64,000 nucleotides of DNA from the NCBI RefSeq assembly GCF_016734905.1, contig NZ_JAERPO010000001.1:372001-436000 (forward strand), in the 5' to 3' direction. Numbering within the stretch: position 1 is the first letter of the stretch; every line of letters begins with the position of its first letter. The position numbers and the translations under genes are program-made. Positions 26,703-36,021 of this stretch are shown piece after piece. The notes under the pieces were generated by a model that saw only the letters and a program-made list of their open reading frames with translations, made no database searches and was not told the DNA's origin. The DNA comes from Sphingopyxis jiangsuensis. Lineage in GTDB: Bacteria; Pseudomonadota; Alphaproteobacteria; Sphingomonadales; Sphingomonadaceae.

Positions 26703-28049
26703 TCAGCTTCCGAAACCCACCGAGAGGAAGTCCGGCAGCGGGCCGTTCCACCCGTCGTCGGATTCGTCGTCGCGCGGCGGACGCGGCGCTGCCTTCGGGG
26801 GCTTGGGCGGCGCCTTGGCGCGAGCGCGCGGCGCTTCAGGGGCGTCGTCGCGACCTTTGTTTCGGTTCGCTCCGCGACGGCCGCTTTTCGGTTCGCGCGG
26901 CGCTTCGGTCTCGTCGGCGACCGGCGAAGCCTTGGCCGTGCCACCGTGGACCGGAATATTGTAGCCGGTCAGCTTCTGGATATTGTCGAGCGCTTCGTCG
27001 TCCGACGGGGTGACGAGCGTGAACGCCCGCCCCTGCGCCCCCGCGCGGCCCGTGCGGCCGATACGGTGGACATAATCGTCGGGGTGCCAGGGCGCATCGA
27101 AGTTGAACACATGGCTCACGCCCTTCACGTCGAGCCCGCGCGCGGCGACGTCGGATGCGACCAGAATGTTGATGTCGCCATTCTTGAATCGATCGAGTTC
27201 GGCAATGCGGCTCGACTGGTCCATGTCGCCGTGGATCTCGCCGGCGCGATAGCGATAGCGTTGCAACGACTTTGCCAGCTCGCGCACCGTGGTCTTGCGG
27301 TTGCAGAAGATGATCGCCGTACCGACGTCTTCTTCCTCGATCAGCGCGCGCAGCGTGTCGCGCTTGCCGCGTTCGCTGGTCTTGACGACGAACTGCTCGA
27401 TATTCTCGTTGCGGCTCGCCGGGCGTGCCACCTCGATCGTCTTGGGATTCGAGAGGAACTTGTCGGCGAGTTTCTTGATCGGCGGCGGCATCGTCGCCGA
27501 AAAGAGCAGTGTCTGGCGGTTCGCGGGCAGCTTGGTGCAGATATGCTCGATGTCGGGGATGAAGCCCATGTCGAGCATCCGGTCGGCCTCGTCGATCACC
27601 AGAAGGTTGCAGCCGGTGAGCAAAATCTTGCCGCGCTCGAACAGGTCCATCAGGCGGCCCGGCGTCGCGATCAGAACGTCGACGCCCTTTTCCAGCGCCT
27701 TGACCTGGTCGCCCATCTGTACGCCGCCGATCAGCAACGCCATCGAAAGCTTGTGATACTTTCCGTATTTCTCGAAGTTTTCGGCGACCTGGGCCGCGAG
27801 TTCGCGCGTCGGCTCGAGGATCAGCGAGCGTGGCATCAGCGCGCGGGTGCGGCCGTGCGCCAATATGTCGATCATCGGCAGGACGAAGGAGGCGGTCTTG
27901 CCCGTCCCCGTCTGCGCGATGCCGATCATGTCGCGCATCATCAGCACCGAGGGGATGGCGCCCGCCTGGATCGGTGTTGGCGTGTCATAGCCCGCCTCGA
28001 TTATGGCGCGCAAAAGTTCGTCGGATAGGCCGAGGTCGGCAAATTTCAT
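26703..28049 (-). CDS. DEAD-box ATP-dependent RNA helicase (RhlE/DeaD-like)
   Basis: A 448-residue RNA helicase. Q motif TPTPIQAGAIP, Walker A AQTGTGKTASFVLP, the DEAD box LLVIDEADRMLDMGF, SAT in LLFSATMPPP, and the motif HRIGRTGRAG are all visible in order. The C-terminus (about 385-448) is a basic, Pro/Ala/Arg-rich tail (PPKPPKAAPRPP) typical of RhlE-like proteins in alphaproteobacteria. The start MKFADLGLSDELLRA at 28049 is the usual N-terminus; a longer open frame to 28103 has no motif. Roles include ribosome assembly and mRNA decay. A 232-base gap separates it from the convergent reductase gene; I see no gene there. Confidence 0.92.
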   Translation of the reverse strand: MKFADLGLSDELLRAIIEAGYDTPTPIQAGAIPSVLMMRDMIGIAQTGTGKTASFVLPMIDILAHGRTRALMPRSLILEPTRELAAQVAENFEKYGKYHKLSMALLIGGVQMGDQVKALEKGVDVLIATPGRLMDLFERGKILLTGCNLLVIDEADRMLDMGFIPDIEHICTKLPANRQTLLFSATMPPPIKKLADKFLSNPKTIEVARPASRNENIEQFVVKTSERGKRDTLRALIEEEDVGTAIIFCNRKTTVRELAKSLQRYRYRAGEIHGDMDQSSRIAELDRFKNGDINILVASDVAARGLDVKGVSHVFNFDAPWHPDDYVHRIGRTGRAGAQGRAFTLVTPSDDEALDNIQKLTGYNIPVHGGTAKASPVADETEAPREPKSGRRGANRNKGRDDAPEAPRARAKAPPKPPKAAPRPPRDDESDDGWNGPLPDFLSVGFGS

Positions 28050-28163
28050 AAGGTCAACATGTCCGGAAAAGATGACAGCGCGACGTCCCACGCCCGCCAG
28101 CACTCGGGCGCCACTAGGGGAAAGTGCGGGGAAAAGTCAAGGAAAGCCGAACGAAGCGGGCAA

Positions 28164-28691
28164 TTAATCGTCGTCGCGCGGGACAGCGACCATCACCCGG
28201 AACTTGTCGACTTCGCATTTGGCGCCCGTACGCGCGTGGAGCTCGTCGCGTCCCGCACAGAGATTGCCGTCCTCGTTACCCTGCATGTAAAAGCCGGCAT
28301 AGAAATCGAGCGCACGGCATCCGCGGTTAAGGTGAGCCCTAAGCCGCTGTTTTTGACGGGTTATAAGGTCGATGCTGTCGCGCTGCGCGGCCTGCATTCC
28401 GACAATATTGCGCATGGCCACACATTTCGGCCCCTTCTTCTCCTTCCATTCGATCGGCATATCGTATCGCCGGACGGTTGGCGCGGAGCTGGGAGCAAAG
28501 TTGTTGAGAGACGAGCGCTGCGCCGGGACGCGTATGATGACCTGCTGGTCGATGACGATCTGCCACTGCGGCGTATCGGCTGGTGGCGGCAAGGGTATCG
28601 CAGTCGCAATCGGTTCGGGCGGGGCGGCGGGCGGCGGAACGTCGGAAGTCGGCGCCGCCGCCGCGAGAAGCGCCAAGGCGTGACTCAGCAT
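28164..28691 (-). CDS. Secreted or exported protein of unknown function
   Basis: A 175-residue protein. It starts with a short hydrophobic stretch (MLSHALALLAAAAP), then a Pro-rich segment (VPPPAAPPEPIATAIPLPPP), and a more ordered region with cysteines at about 93, 125, 145 and 159 that could form disulfides. The pattern suggests an exported protein with one small domain. I do not recognise the family. A possible 34-residue frame just upstream (28685-28789) overlaps its start by 7 bases. It is divergent from the dehydrogenase gene at 28889. Confidence 0.65.
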   Translation of the reverse strand: MLSHALALLAAAAPTSDVPPPAAPPEPIATAIPLPPPADTPQWQIVIDQQVIIRVPAQRSSLNNFAPSSAPTVRRYDMPIEWKEKKGPKCVAMRNIVGMQAAQRDSIDLITRQKQRLRAHLNRGCRALDFYAGFYMQGNEDGNLCAGRDELHARTGAKCEVDKFRVMVAVPRDDD

Positions 28692-28789
28692 GTCGGGATC
28701 GCCGATTCCGGGAAAATATTACAGGCTTCGTCGATCACATTCGGCTCCCGTAGCGGTGCGCGCTGGACGAATTGCTGCTTTTCGTCCAT
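28685..28789 (-). CDS. Possible small leader ORF, 34 residues
   Basis: A short frame begins with ATG at 28787-28789 behind AGGGTGGGG and ends in a TGA that overlaps the start of the downstream exported-protein gene by 7 bases. It begins MDEKQQFVQRAPLREPNVID. The overlap and the ribosome binding site suggest translational coupling, but with such a short frame chance is a fair explanation. Confidence 0.3.
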   Translation of the reverse strand: MDEKQQFVQRAPLREPNVIDEACNIFPESAIPTC

Positions 28790-28888
28790 CCCCACCCTAG
28801 CGATGATGATTGAACATCAAATGAATTGCTGTCGAGACCCCAAAGTGCCGGTGCGGCGACATTTGCCAAAGCACGAAGCTGCGAAGCC

Positions 28889-30319
28889 ATGCCGATGACC
28901 GGAACCCCTTCTCCCGCCGCATTGCGCGCGCTTTCCGATCTGCTCGGCCCCAAGGGCTTCACGACCGATCCCGACATCATGTCGCCGTGGCTCACCGACT
29001 GGCGCGGCAAGTATCGCGGTGCCGCCGCGGCGATGCTCTCGCCCGCCGACAGCGACGAAACGGCGGCGCTCGTGAAAATCTGCGCCGAATACGGCCTTCC
29101 CCTCGTTCCGCAGGGGGGCAACAGCGGCATGGTCGGCGGCGCCACGCCCGACGCGTCGGGGGCGCAACTCCTCGTCAGCATGCGCCGGATGAACCGGGTG
29201 CGCGAAATCGACACCGGGGCTCAACTCGCGGTCGTCGAGGCCGGTGTTATCCTCGAGAATTTTCATGCCGCAGCCCTTGCGCACGGCCTGCGGTTCCCGT
29301 TGACGCTGGGCGGCAAGGGGTCGGCGACGATCGGCGGGCTTGTCTCGACCAACGCCGGCGGCACGCAGGTGCTGCGCCACGGGACAATGCGCGGGCTCGT
29401 CGCCGGTATCGAGGCAGTGCTCCCGGACGGCAGTCTTTTCAACGGCCTCGCGGCGCTCAAGAAGGACAATCGCGGCTATGATCTGCGCCAGCTGTTCTGT
29501 GGCGCCGAGGGGACCTTGGGGATCGTAACCGCCGCGACCTTGCAGCTCGTTCCGGCGGCGACAGCGCGGCGAACGGCATGGGTGGGGATTGCTTCGCCCG
29601 ACGCAGCCCTGCAACTGTTGCGTCGCCTCGACGCGGCGCTCGGCCGGGCGCTCGAGGGGTTCGAGATCATGCCCCAATCGTGCATCGAATCGGTGTTGCG
29701 GAACATCCCGCAGACGCGTGCGCCGCTCGATGCAAAGACGCCGTGGCATGTGCTGATCGAACTCGCTGGCGAAGACGATGAGCCGCTCGACGAAGCGCTT
29801 CGAGCGGGGCTGGAAGCTGCGCTCGACGCGAAGCTGATCGACGATGCCGTCGTCGCGCAAAACGAACGCGAAAGCGAGGAGTTCTGGCGGATTCGCGACT
29901 CGATTTCAGAGGCGGAGCGCGCCAACGGCCCCGCGCTGCAACATGACATCAGCGTGCCGGTCGACCTTATGCCGGCCTTTATCGCGGAGAACCCCCACCG
30001 CCTCGTCGCAGAATTTCCCGGCGCGCGCGCCATGTCGTTCGGCCATTTGGGCGACGGCAATGTCCATCACCACGTCAAACCGCCGCCCGATGTCGACGCG
30101 GTGCAATGGCTGGCAGCGAATGGCGAAGCCGTGAGCCGCCTTGTCTATCGGCATGTCCTCGAACTCGGCGGGTCGATCTCGGCCGAGCATGGCATCGGCC
30201 AGATGAAGCGCGACCTGCTCGCCGAACTCGACAGCCCGGCGCGGCTGGCGGCGCTGCGCGGAATCAAGGCGGGACTCGACCCCCGGGGGTTGTTCAATCC
30301 GGGCAAGCTGATTGCCTGA
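28889..30319 (+). CDS. FAD-linked dehydrogenase, GlcD / D-2-hydroxyglutarate dehydrogenase type
   Basis: A 476-residue flavoprotein of the vanillyl-alcohol oxidase superfamily. The FAD-binding PP loop reads VPQGGNSGMVGGATPD near residue 75, followed by TIGGLVSTNAGGTQVLRHG. The C-terminal cap carries HLGDGNVHHHV and SISAEHGIGQMKRDLL, with the histidine pair of D-2-hydroxyacid dehydrogenases. It should oxidise D-2-hydroxyglutarate or D-lactate and pass electrons on to an acceptor. Starts at 28889 and 28895 (both ATG) are equally plausible; a longer frame from 28826 lacks family features. Confidence 0.87.
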   Translation: MPMTGTPSPAALRALSDLLGPKGFTTDPDIMSPWLTDWRGKYRGAAAAMLSPADSDETAALVKICAEYGLPLVPQGGNSGMVGGATPDASGAQLLVSMRRMNRVREIDTGAQLAVVEAGVILENFHAAALAHGLRFPLTLGGKGSATIGGLVSTNAGGTQVLRHGTMRGLVAGIEAVLPDGSLFNGLAALKKDNRGYDLRQLFCGAEGTLGIVTAATLQLVPAATARRTAWVGIASPDAALQLLRRLDAALGRALEGFEIMPQSCIESVLRNIPQTRAPLDAKTPWHVLIELAGEDDEPLDEALRAGLEAALDAKLIDDAVVAQNERESEEFWRIRDSISEAERANGPALQHDISVPVDLMPAFIAENPHRLVAEFPGARAMSFGHLGDGNVHHHVKPPPDVDAVQWLAANGEAVSRLVYRHVLELGGSISAEHGIGQMKRDLLAELDSPARLAALRGIKAGLDPRGLFNPGKLIA

Positions 30320-30428
30320 TTGACCCCGCGATTCGGAGCATCGCCCCTTGCGCCGCGGGACGCGTGCCAATAAGGCGCTGCATCATCATTTTGTCCCGAA
30401 TGCGCGGGACCTTTATCGGAGTTCGATC

Positions 30429-31205
30429 ATGGCCACTGCGCCCGAAAATGCTTTGCCGCTGTTTTACAACGACCTCGAACCGCTTTCGAGCGTCGACCAC
30501 GCCGATTTTCGCGCGCGCGGCCTTGAAAAGGCGGATTTTCTTGTCAAACAGCACGCCGTGCCGCTGACGTCGGACGAATTTGTCGCGGCAAGCCGCTTTT
30601 ACCCCATCGTCTTTTCGGCTGGCGACAAGCCTGTGCCGCTGGCGCTGATGGGCCTGAACGAGGGCGTGAACACCTTTGTCGACGACGAAGGCAAGCTCAA
30701 GAACCCGGTCTATGTCCCCGCCTATATCCGCCGCTACCCCTTCCTCCTTGCACGGCTGCGCCCCGATTCCGACGAACTCTCGCTGTGCTTCGACCCCACG
30801 TCGGGCGCGATTGCAAAGGGTGACGAAGGCGACGCGCTTTTCGTCGACGGCAAGCCGTCGGAAGCGGTCAACGCCGTGCTCCAATTCTGTCAGCAGTTCG
30901 AAGAGGCAGGCCAGCGGACGACCATGTTCGTCGAAGAGCTGAAAAAGGCCGACTTGCTGATGGACGGCGAAGTCAGCATTCAGCCCGAAAATTCGGACAA
31001 GCCCTTCATCTATCGCGGTTTTCAGATGATCGACGAGAACAAGCTGCGTGAACTGCGCGGCGACGTGATGCGCAAGATGGTCCAGAACGGCATCATGCCG
31101 CTGATCTTCGCACATCTTTTCTCGCTTCAGCTGATGCGCGAAGTCTTTGCGGCGCAGGTCGCCGCAGGCAAGATGCCGCAGGTTACCGAAGCCCCGCAAG
31201 TCTAA
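30429..31205 (+). CDS. SapC family protein
   Basis: A 258-residue soluble protein of the SapC family, originally named for a gene beside S-layer genes. It begins MATAPENALPLFYNDLEPLS and shows FAASRFYPIVFSA-like and VYVPAYIRRYPFLLARL segments, which are family hallmarks. In sphingomonads and caulobacters such genes are often near TonB receptors or tryptophan halogenases; none are adjacent here. Its biochemical function is not known. I chose the ATG at 30429, just before the conserved region. A strong terminator follows at 31230-31263, so it seems to be a single-gene unit. Confidence 0.82.
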   Translation: MATAPENALPLFYNDLEPLSSVDHADFRARGLEKADFLVKQHAVPLTSDEFVAASRFYPIVFSAGDKPVPLALMGLNEGVNTFVDDEGKLKNPVYVPAYIRRYPFLLARLRPDSDELSLCFDPTSGAIAKGDEGDALFVDGKPSEAVNAVLQFCQQFEEAGQRTTMFVEELKKADLLMDGEVSIQPENSDKPFIYRGFQMIDENKLRELRGDVMRKMVQNGIMPLIFAHLFSLQLMREVFAAQVAAGKMPQVTEAPQV

Positions 31206-31229
31206 GCGCGGGTTCAACATCGATTCGAG

Positions 31230-31263
31230 TGGCGCGCGGGCACGGGTGCTCGCGCGCCATTTT
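31230..31263 (+). terminator. Rho-independent terminator of sapC
   Basis: A GC-rich stem (TGGCGCGCG with CGCGCGCCA, extended inward by GCAC/GTGC) spans 31230-31259 and is followed by TTTT. It lies 24 bases after the sapC stop. Confidence 0.8.
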
Positions 31264-31284
31264 CGTACGCGCGGTCCAATGCGT

Positions 31285-31488
31285 CTAAAAGTCGATGGCG
31301 ATGCCCTTGAGCTCCCAGTCGCCATAGCGGACAGGATTGCGGCCTCCCGGCTGATCCTCGGCTGCAATCGCTTCGCACGCCGCGGGTTCGGGGATCGCCG
31401 AGTTGACCCAGTCGGTCGGCGGCTTCACATGGGGCGGTCGCGTCTGCGCACGCGGCGTTCCGCCGATGGTGTCTTTGTCCTTTGCCAT
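31285..31488 (-). CDS. DUF1674 protein, SDHAF4-type succinate dehydrogenase assembly factor
   Basis: A 67-residue protein ending in the DUF1674 signature GGRNPVRYGDWELKGIAIDF. This matches the SDHAF4 family, which in mitochondria binds flavinylated SdhA and protects it during complex II assembly. The N-terminal half is polar and variable. The ATG at 31486-31488 precedes MAKDKDTIGG. It is divergent from rsmB with only 55 bases between start codons, so the two share promoter space. The function is inferred from the eukaryotic homologue. Confidence 0.82.
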   Translation of the reverse strand: MAKDKDTIGGTPRAQTRPPHVKPPTDWVNSAIPEPAACEAIAAEDQPGGRNPVRYGDWELKGIAIDF

Positions 31489-31543
31489 AGCCTGATCGAT
31501 ATAGGAGTTTCGATGCACCGCGCCAACCGTCCGTTCCCCCGTC

Positions 31544-32839
31544 GTGGCTGACAATCGCCGCCGCCCGCGCCGTCGGCCAAACGGCGAGCCGCCGGGTACG
31601 GCGGTCCGGCGAGCCGCGCTCCGCCTCCTCGACGCCATCTTGCGTCGTGGTGATCCGCTCGACGTTGCGGCCCATGCGGCGATGCAGGGCTTGCCTCCCG
31701 CCGATCGCGCCTTTGGCGTCGCCATCGTGTCCGAAACGCTACGCTGGATGGCCGAAATCGATGCGCTGATCGATGGCGCAACGGCGCAACCGCTGCCCGA
31801 CGACGTCAAGTCCCGCGCCGTGCTGCGCCTCGCGCTTGCCCAGCTTCTGGTGCTCAAAACGCCGGGACACGCCGTCGTCTCGACCGCGCTGCCGCTCGTC
31901 GACGGAGGGCCGCGACGGCTCGTCCACGCGATACTTTCTCGTGCCCAGCAAGAGCAATGGGTGCTTCCGGTATCGGCGCGCCTTCCCGCTCCTGTCGAGG
32001 AGCGCTGGCGCGCCCAGTGGGGCGACACGATGGTTGCCGCAGCGTCGGAAAGCTGGAGCGCCGCGCCGCCGCTCGACCTCAGTTTCGCGAACGAACCCGA
32101 TGCCGACCAATGGCCAGAGGCTACCGCGCTCGCGCCCCGACACCGGCGCCTGGACCGTGGAAATGCCGTGGATACGCTCCCCGGATACGGCGAAGGCGGC
32201 TGGTGGGTCCAGGATCTCGCCGCGAGCTTGCCGGTGCGCCTGCTCGGCGAAGGGCATGGGCGGACCATCCTCGACCTCTGCGCCGCCCCCGGTGGCAAGA
32301 CGATGCAGCTTGCGGCTGCGGGGTGGGCTGTTACCGCCGTCGATTCGAGCGCCAAGCGCCTCGGTCGGCTCGAACAGAATCTGTCGCGAACCGGTCTGTC
32401 TGCAACGATCGTCCAGGGCGATATTCGCAACTGGCAGCCCGAGGCGCCGGTGGACGCCGTGCTCCTCGATGCCCCCTGTTCGGCGACCGGCATATTCCGG
32501 CGCCATCCCGACGTCCTGCACCGCATCGAATCGCGCCAGATAGCCGAAATGGCGGCGCTCCAGTCCGAATTGCTCGCACGCGCCGCAAAGTGGCTCAAAC
32601 CGGGCGGGACGCTCGTTTATGCAACCTGCTCGCTCGAAAGGGCCGAGGGCGAGGATCAGGTGGCGGCCTTTCTGGCGACGCATGCAGATTGGGAAGTCGT
32701 TTCCGCGCGCGCGGAAGAACTCCCCGGCGATATCGCGCCCGACGCATCGGGCTATGTCCGCACCCTCCCGGGCTTGCTGGCCAAAGAGGGCGGGCTCGAC
32801 GGTTTCTTTATCGCGCGGCTGCGCGCGCCGGCGGCTTGA
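31544..32839 (+). CDS. rsmB: 16S rRNA (cytosine-5)-methyltransferase, RsmB/NOL1 family
   Basis: A 431-residue protein with an N-terminal NusB-like RNA-binding domain (about 20-140) and a C-terminal methyltransferase. The SAM motif reads DLCAAPGGKTMQLAAAG. The two catalytic cysteines are in DAPCSATGIFRRHPD and YATCSLERAEGED. It should methylate C967 of 16S rRNA. The start is a GTG at 31544. The NusB domain separates RsmB from RsmF and other Sun-family enzymes, which supports the symbol. Confidence 0.9.
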   Translation: MADNRRRPRRRPNGEPPGTAVRRAALRLLDAILRRGDPLDVAAHAAMQGLPPADRAFGVAIVSETLRWMAEIDALIDGATAQPLPDDVKSRAVLRLALAQLLVLKTPGHAVVSTALPLVDGGPRRLVHAILSRAQQEQWVLPVSARLPAPVEERWRAQWGDTMVAAASESWSAAPPLDLSFANEPDADQWPEATALAPRHRRLDRGNAVDTLPGYGEGGWWVQDLAASLPVRLLGEGHGRTILDLCAAPGGKTMQLAAAGWAVTAVDSSAKRLGRLEQNLSRTGLSATIVQGDIRNWQPEAPVDAVLLDAPCSATGIFRRHPDVLHRIESRQIAEMAALQSELLARAAKWLKPGGTLVYATCSLERAEGEDQVAAFLATHADWEVVSARAEELPGDIAPDASGYVRTLPGLLAKEGGLDGFFIARLRAPAA

Positions 32840-32851
32840 CCGGCGCGCCGG

Positions 32852-34573
32852 TCAGAAGACCGCGCGCGGTGCATCTTCCTTCATCATTGCCGCGCGCACC
32901 ATCGGGATCGGCGGACCACCATAGGACAGGAATTCGTCGTGGAACGCCTTCCACTTCGTCCGGTCGCCTTTCGTCCAATCCTCGCGCAGCTTGCGGATCA
33001 TCAGCTTGCCCAGTGTATAGTTGAGGTAGAGCGGGTCATAAGTCCCGCGCGCCGCCTGCTGGCGCGCATTGCCTTCGTCCTGGAAACATTCTTCCTTGAA
33101 CAGCTGCTCGCTCTGTTCGACCGTCATGCCCTGGGTGTGCAGGCCGATCGCCGACAGATAGCGGCAGTTGCGCAGCAACGCGTTCGACAACTGCCCGATG
33201 TGCATTTCGGGATCGCCGTCACCGAGTCCCGCTTCCCACATCATCTCCTCGGTGTAATGCGCCCAGCCCTCGGCGAAGGCATAGCCGACGAACAGCTTGC
33301 CGAAGATGCTTTCGGCACGGTTGGAGTGGAGTGCGTGGAGGAAATGGCCCGGCCATATCTCGTGGACCGAGGTGAACATCAGGTCTTTCGTTCCAGGCAC
33401 GAAGTCGAGTTGCGTCTGCCGGTCCCATGACGGGTCGGGCGGCGAGATATAATAGACCGACGGAAGTGCCGTTTCATAGGGACCGGGAATATCGATATAT
33501 GCGCTGTTCTGGCGGTTATAGGGCGGCGATTCCTGCACCTGCGCCTCCTCGGTGCCAGGGATGGACACCAGGTCTTTCTCGACGAGAAACGCGCGCAGCA
33601 TCGGCAATTGGCGCCGCGCCTCGGCAACCGGTCCGTCGGCGGGCTTGTTGCTTGCCATCCTTTTCATGCAGTCGATGATCGTCTGTCCGGCGGCATATCT
33701 TGCGCAAGCCGCCTTTAACGCGTCCTGATTGCGCCTGAGATCGGCGCGGCCGATCGCTTCGAGTTCTTCGAGCGAGGTGTCGACGCCCTCGTTGGTCAGA
33801 AGCATCTTCGAAAATCGTTCGGCGCCAATCGCGAAACCGCCCGGCGTTCCCGGCTGCGACTGGATATGGTTCGCCAGATCCTTCATCGCCGCCGCGGCCT
33901 TGGCCGCCGCTTCGTCGAACCGCTGCTGGAGCGCTTCATCCTTGACCTCGGCAAAGGCCGCCTTGGCGTCGCCGGTATAATAATCGGCAAAGCCCCCGAA
34001 GCCCGCCGCGCCATATCTGACGAAGGTCGCGGGCAGCGGAAGCTCGAGATTCGCCTTGATCTGCGCCGCCGCCGCCGGGACATTCTCGGCATAAGCGATG
34101 AACGCCTTCATCCGCGTTTCGGCATCGCCATAGGGCCGCGCGATATAGACGTTGGGGTCGAGCGCGCCGTCGTAGAAGGCGGGGTTCTTTTTCGCGAAAT
34201 CCGTATCGCGGAGGAAGAAGAGCTGCCCCTCTGCAACCTTGATCAGATAGTTGCGCTCGAAGCGTTCGGCGTCGGTCAACGGGCCATCGAACGCCTTGGC
34301 GTCGGCGATCGCCTGTTCAAGGAAGGCGGCTTGCTCCTCCAACCCTTCGGGCGACCAGTCGGGCAGCCTGCCGTCAAATTCATGCTTGCCCTGATAGACG
34401 GCGAAGGTCGGGTTGAGCGGAAAATAGCCTTTAAGGAAGGTATCGCGAAACGCATTCCAGCTCTTGCCATTGGCCGTCGCTGCTGGCTTGTCCGACGCCG
34501 CATCGCACGCGCCCAGCGCAAGCAACGACGCTGCGAGCGCGACTTGCCCCAATCGTTTGAAATTCCGTGCCAT
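32852..34573 (-). CDS. DUF885 family lipoprotein, putative metallopeptidase
   Basis: A 573-residue lipoprotein with lipobox LLALGAC (Cys23). The large alpha-helical body belongs to DUF885, which resembles M2/M32-type zinc peptidases. The zinc motif is HEIWPGHFLHAL (His-Glu-x-x-x-x-His variant typical of DUF885), and further on stands EGWAHYTEEMMWEAGL with the third ligand. Family members are probably periplasmic or surface-anchored oligopeptidases, but no activity is established for this one. The ATG at 34573 directly precedes the signal sequence; a frame opens at 34609. It is convergent with rsmB. Confidence 0.83.
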   Translation of the reverse strand: MARNFKRLGQVALAASLLALGACDAASDKPAATANGKSWNAFRDTFLKGYFPLNPTFAVYQGKHEFDGRLPDWSPEGLEEQAAFLEQAIADAKAFDGPLTDAERFERNYLIKVAEGQLFFLRDTDFAKKNPAFYDGALDPNVYIARPYGDAETRMKAFIAYAENVPAAAAQIKANLELPLPATFVRYGAAGFGGFADYYTGDAKAAFAEVKDEALQQRFDEAAAKAAAAMKDLANHIQSQPGTPGGFAIGAERFSKMLLTNEGVDTSLEELEAIGRADLRRNQDALKAACARYAAGQTIIDCMKRMASNKPADGPVAEARRQLPMLRAFLVEKDLVSIPGTEEAQVQESPPYNRQNSAYIDIPGPYETALPSVYYISPPDPSWDRQTQLDFVPGTKDLMFTSVHEIWPGHFLHALHSNRAESIFGKLFVGYAFAEGWAHYTEEMMWEAGLGDGDPEMHIGQLSNALLRNCRYLSAIGLHTQGMTVEQSEQLFKEECFQDEGNARQQAARGTYDPLYLNYTLGKLMIRKLREDWTKGDRTKWKAFHDEFLSYGGPPIPMVRAAMMKEDAPRAVF

Positions 34574-34704
34574 TCTGGATCCTCCCTTTACCCGGACCTG
34601 CCGGCACATCTGCCACCCGACCGGCGCCGTGGCAGCAATAAATCGACGAACGACAGTCCATTCGATACTGGACAGAACAGAAATGCCGGTTACGGGAGGG
34701 CGCG

Positions 34705-36021
34705 ATGGCGACTCTCCCCCCTTCGGAAGGCTATGACCCGGTGCTGCCGGCCCCGGTCGGCCCGCCCCCTTCCCCGCTGCGATTTCGCGACTATCGCTAT
34801 TATTGGTTCGCGCGTTTCACCGCCGTGATGGCGACGATCGCGATGGTCGTCGTCATCGGCTACCAGCTCTATGACACCGCGCGCACCGACTATGGCATGT
34901 CGATCAAGGAGGCGTCGTTCCAGCTCGGGCTGCTCGGGCTCGTCCAGTTCGTCCCGCTCGCCATCCTCACCCCCGTCGCCGGATGGGCCGCCGACCGGTT
35001 CGAGCGGCGCAGCGTCGCCATTTTCTCGAACCTCATCGATCTGCTGATTGCAGCGGCGCTCGGCTGGTTCACCTGGATCGACGCGCTCACGCTGCCACTC
35101 CTGTTCACTCTCGCCGCACTGCACGGCGTTGCGCGCGTCTTTTCGGGGCCGGCCATGAGCGCGATTGCGCCGAACATCGTGCCCGCCAACGTCCTGCCGC
35201 GAGCAATTGCAATGGGGAGCATTGCATGGCAGTCGGCATCGGTCATCGGTCCCGCAGCGGGCGGTTTGCTCTATGCCGCCAGCCCGACGTCGGTCTATGT
35301 TTTTTCGGCCGTATTCCTCGGCGTTTCGGCCTTTTTGATCAGCCGCGTGCGACCGGTTCTGCCGCCGCCGGCAGAGGTGCGCCGCCATCCCTTGCGCGAG
35401 ATGGTCGACGGGCTGCGCTTTGTCTGGTTCGATCGCTTCCTCCTCGGCACGATCACGCTCGACCTGTTCGCGGTGATCCTGGCAGGCGCGACCGCGATGC
35501 TGCCGGTCTATGCGCGCGACATCCTGCAAACGGGGTCGGAAGGACTGGGCTTCCTGCGCGCTGCTCCCGCGCTCGGCGCCGCCGCGGTCGCGATCGGCCT
35601 CTCGTTCCGTCCGATCGAACGGAATGTCGGGGTCAAGATGCTGTGGGCGGTCGCCGTCTTCGGCGCGGTGACGGTGGGCTTCGGCCTCTCGACCAATTTC
35701 TTCCTGTCGCTCGCGCTGCTCGCGATCATGGGGGCGGCCGACATGTTCTCGGTCTTTGTGCGCGGCACGCTGATCCAGCTCAACACCCCCGATGCGATGC
35801 GCGGGCGCGTCAGCGCGGCGTCGGGTCTTGCGATCTCGGCATCGAACGAACTGGGCGAAATGCGCGCCGGTGCAATGGCGGCGGTGCTTGGCCCGGTTGG
35901 CGCAGTCGTCATCGGCGGCGCTGGCGCGATTGGCGTCACCGCGCTATGGTCATGGCTCTTCCCCGAGCTGCGCCGGGCGCGTACTTTCGAACCGCAATTC
36001 AAGACAGGACCGACGACATGA
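34705..36021 (+). CDS. MFS transporter, EntS-like exporter type
   Basis: A 438-residue membrane protein with about 12 helices. The N-terminus has [20 protein letters not shown], the usual start of DUF894/EntS-like MFS exporters, and the loop [19 protein letters not shown] is the MFS motif A. The central part reads [20 protein letters not shown]. These proteins export small molecules such as siderophores or drugs; substrate here is unknown. The stop overlaps the cysK start as ATGA, so transporter and cysteine synthase are made together. That raises the possibility of a sulfur metabolite as substrate (inference). Confidence 0.85.
   Translation: MATLPPSEGYDPVLPAPVGPPPSPLRFRDYRYYWFARFTAVMATIAMVVVIGYQLYDTARTDYGMSIKEASFQLGLLGLVQFVPLAILTPVAGWAADRFERRSVAIFSNLIDLLIAAALGWFTWIDALTLPLLFTLAALHGVARVFSGPAMSAIAPNIVPANVLPRAIAMGSIAWQSASVIGPAAGGLLYAASPTSVYVFSAVFLGVSAFLISRVRPVLPPPAEVRRHPLREMVDGLRFVWFDRFLLGTITLDLFAVILAGATAMLPVYARDILQTGSEGLGFLRAAPALGAAAVAIGLSFRPIERNVGVKMLWAVAVFGAVTVGFGLSTNFFLSLALLAIMGAADMFSVFVRGTLIQLNTPDAMRGRVSAASGLAISASNELGEMRAGAMAAVLGPVGAVVIGGAGAIGVTALWSWLFPELRRARTFEPQFKTGPTT

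Noticed and set aside
34983-36017. A long upstream extension of cysK in the same frame
   Set aside because: The frame stays open through the MFS gene by chance. The ATG at 36018 with the ATGA overlap gives the normal cysteine synthase N-terminus.
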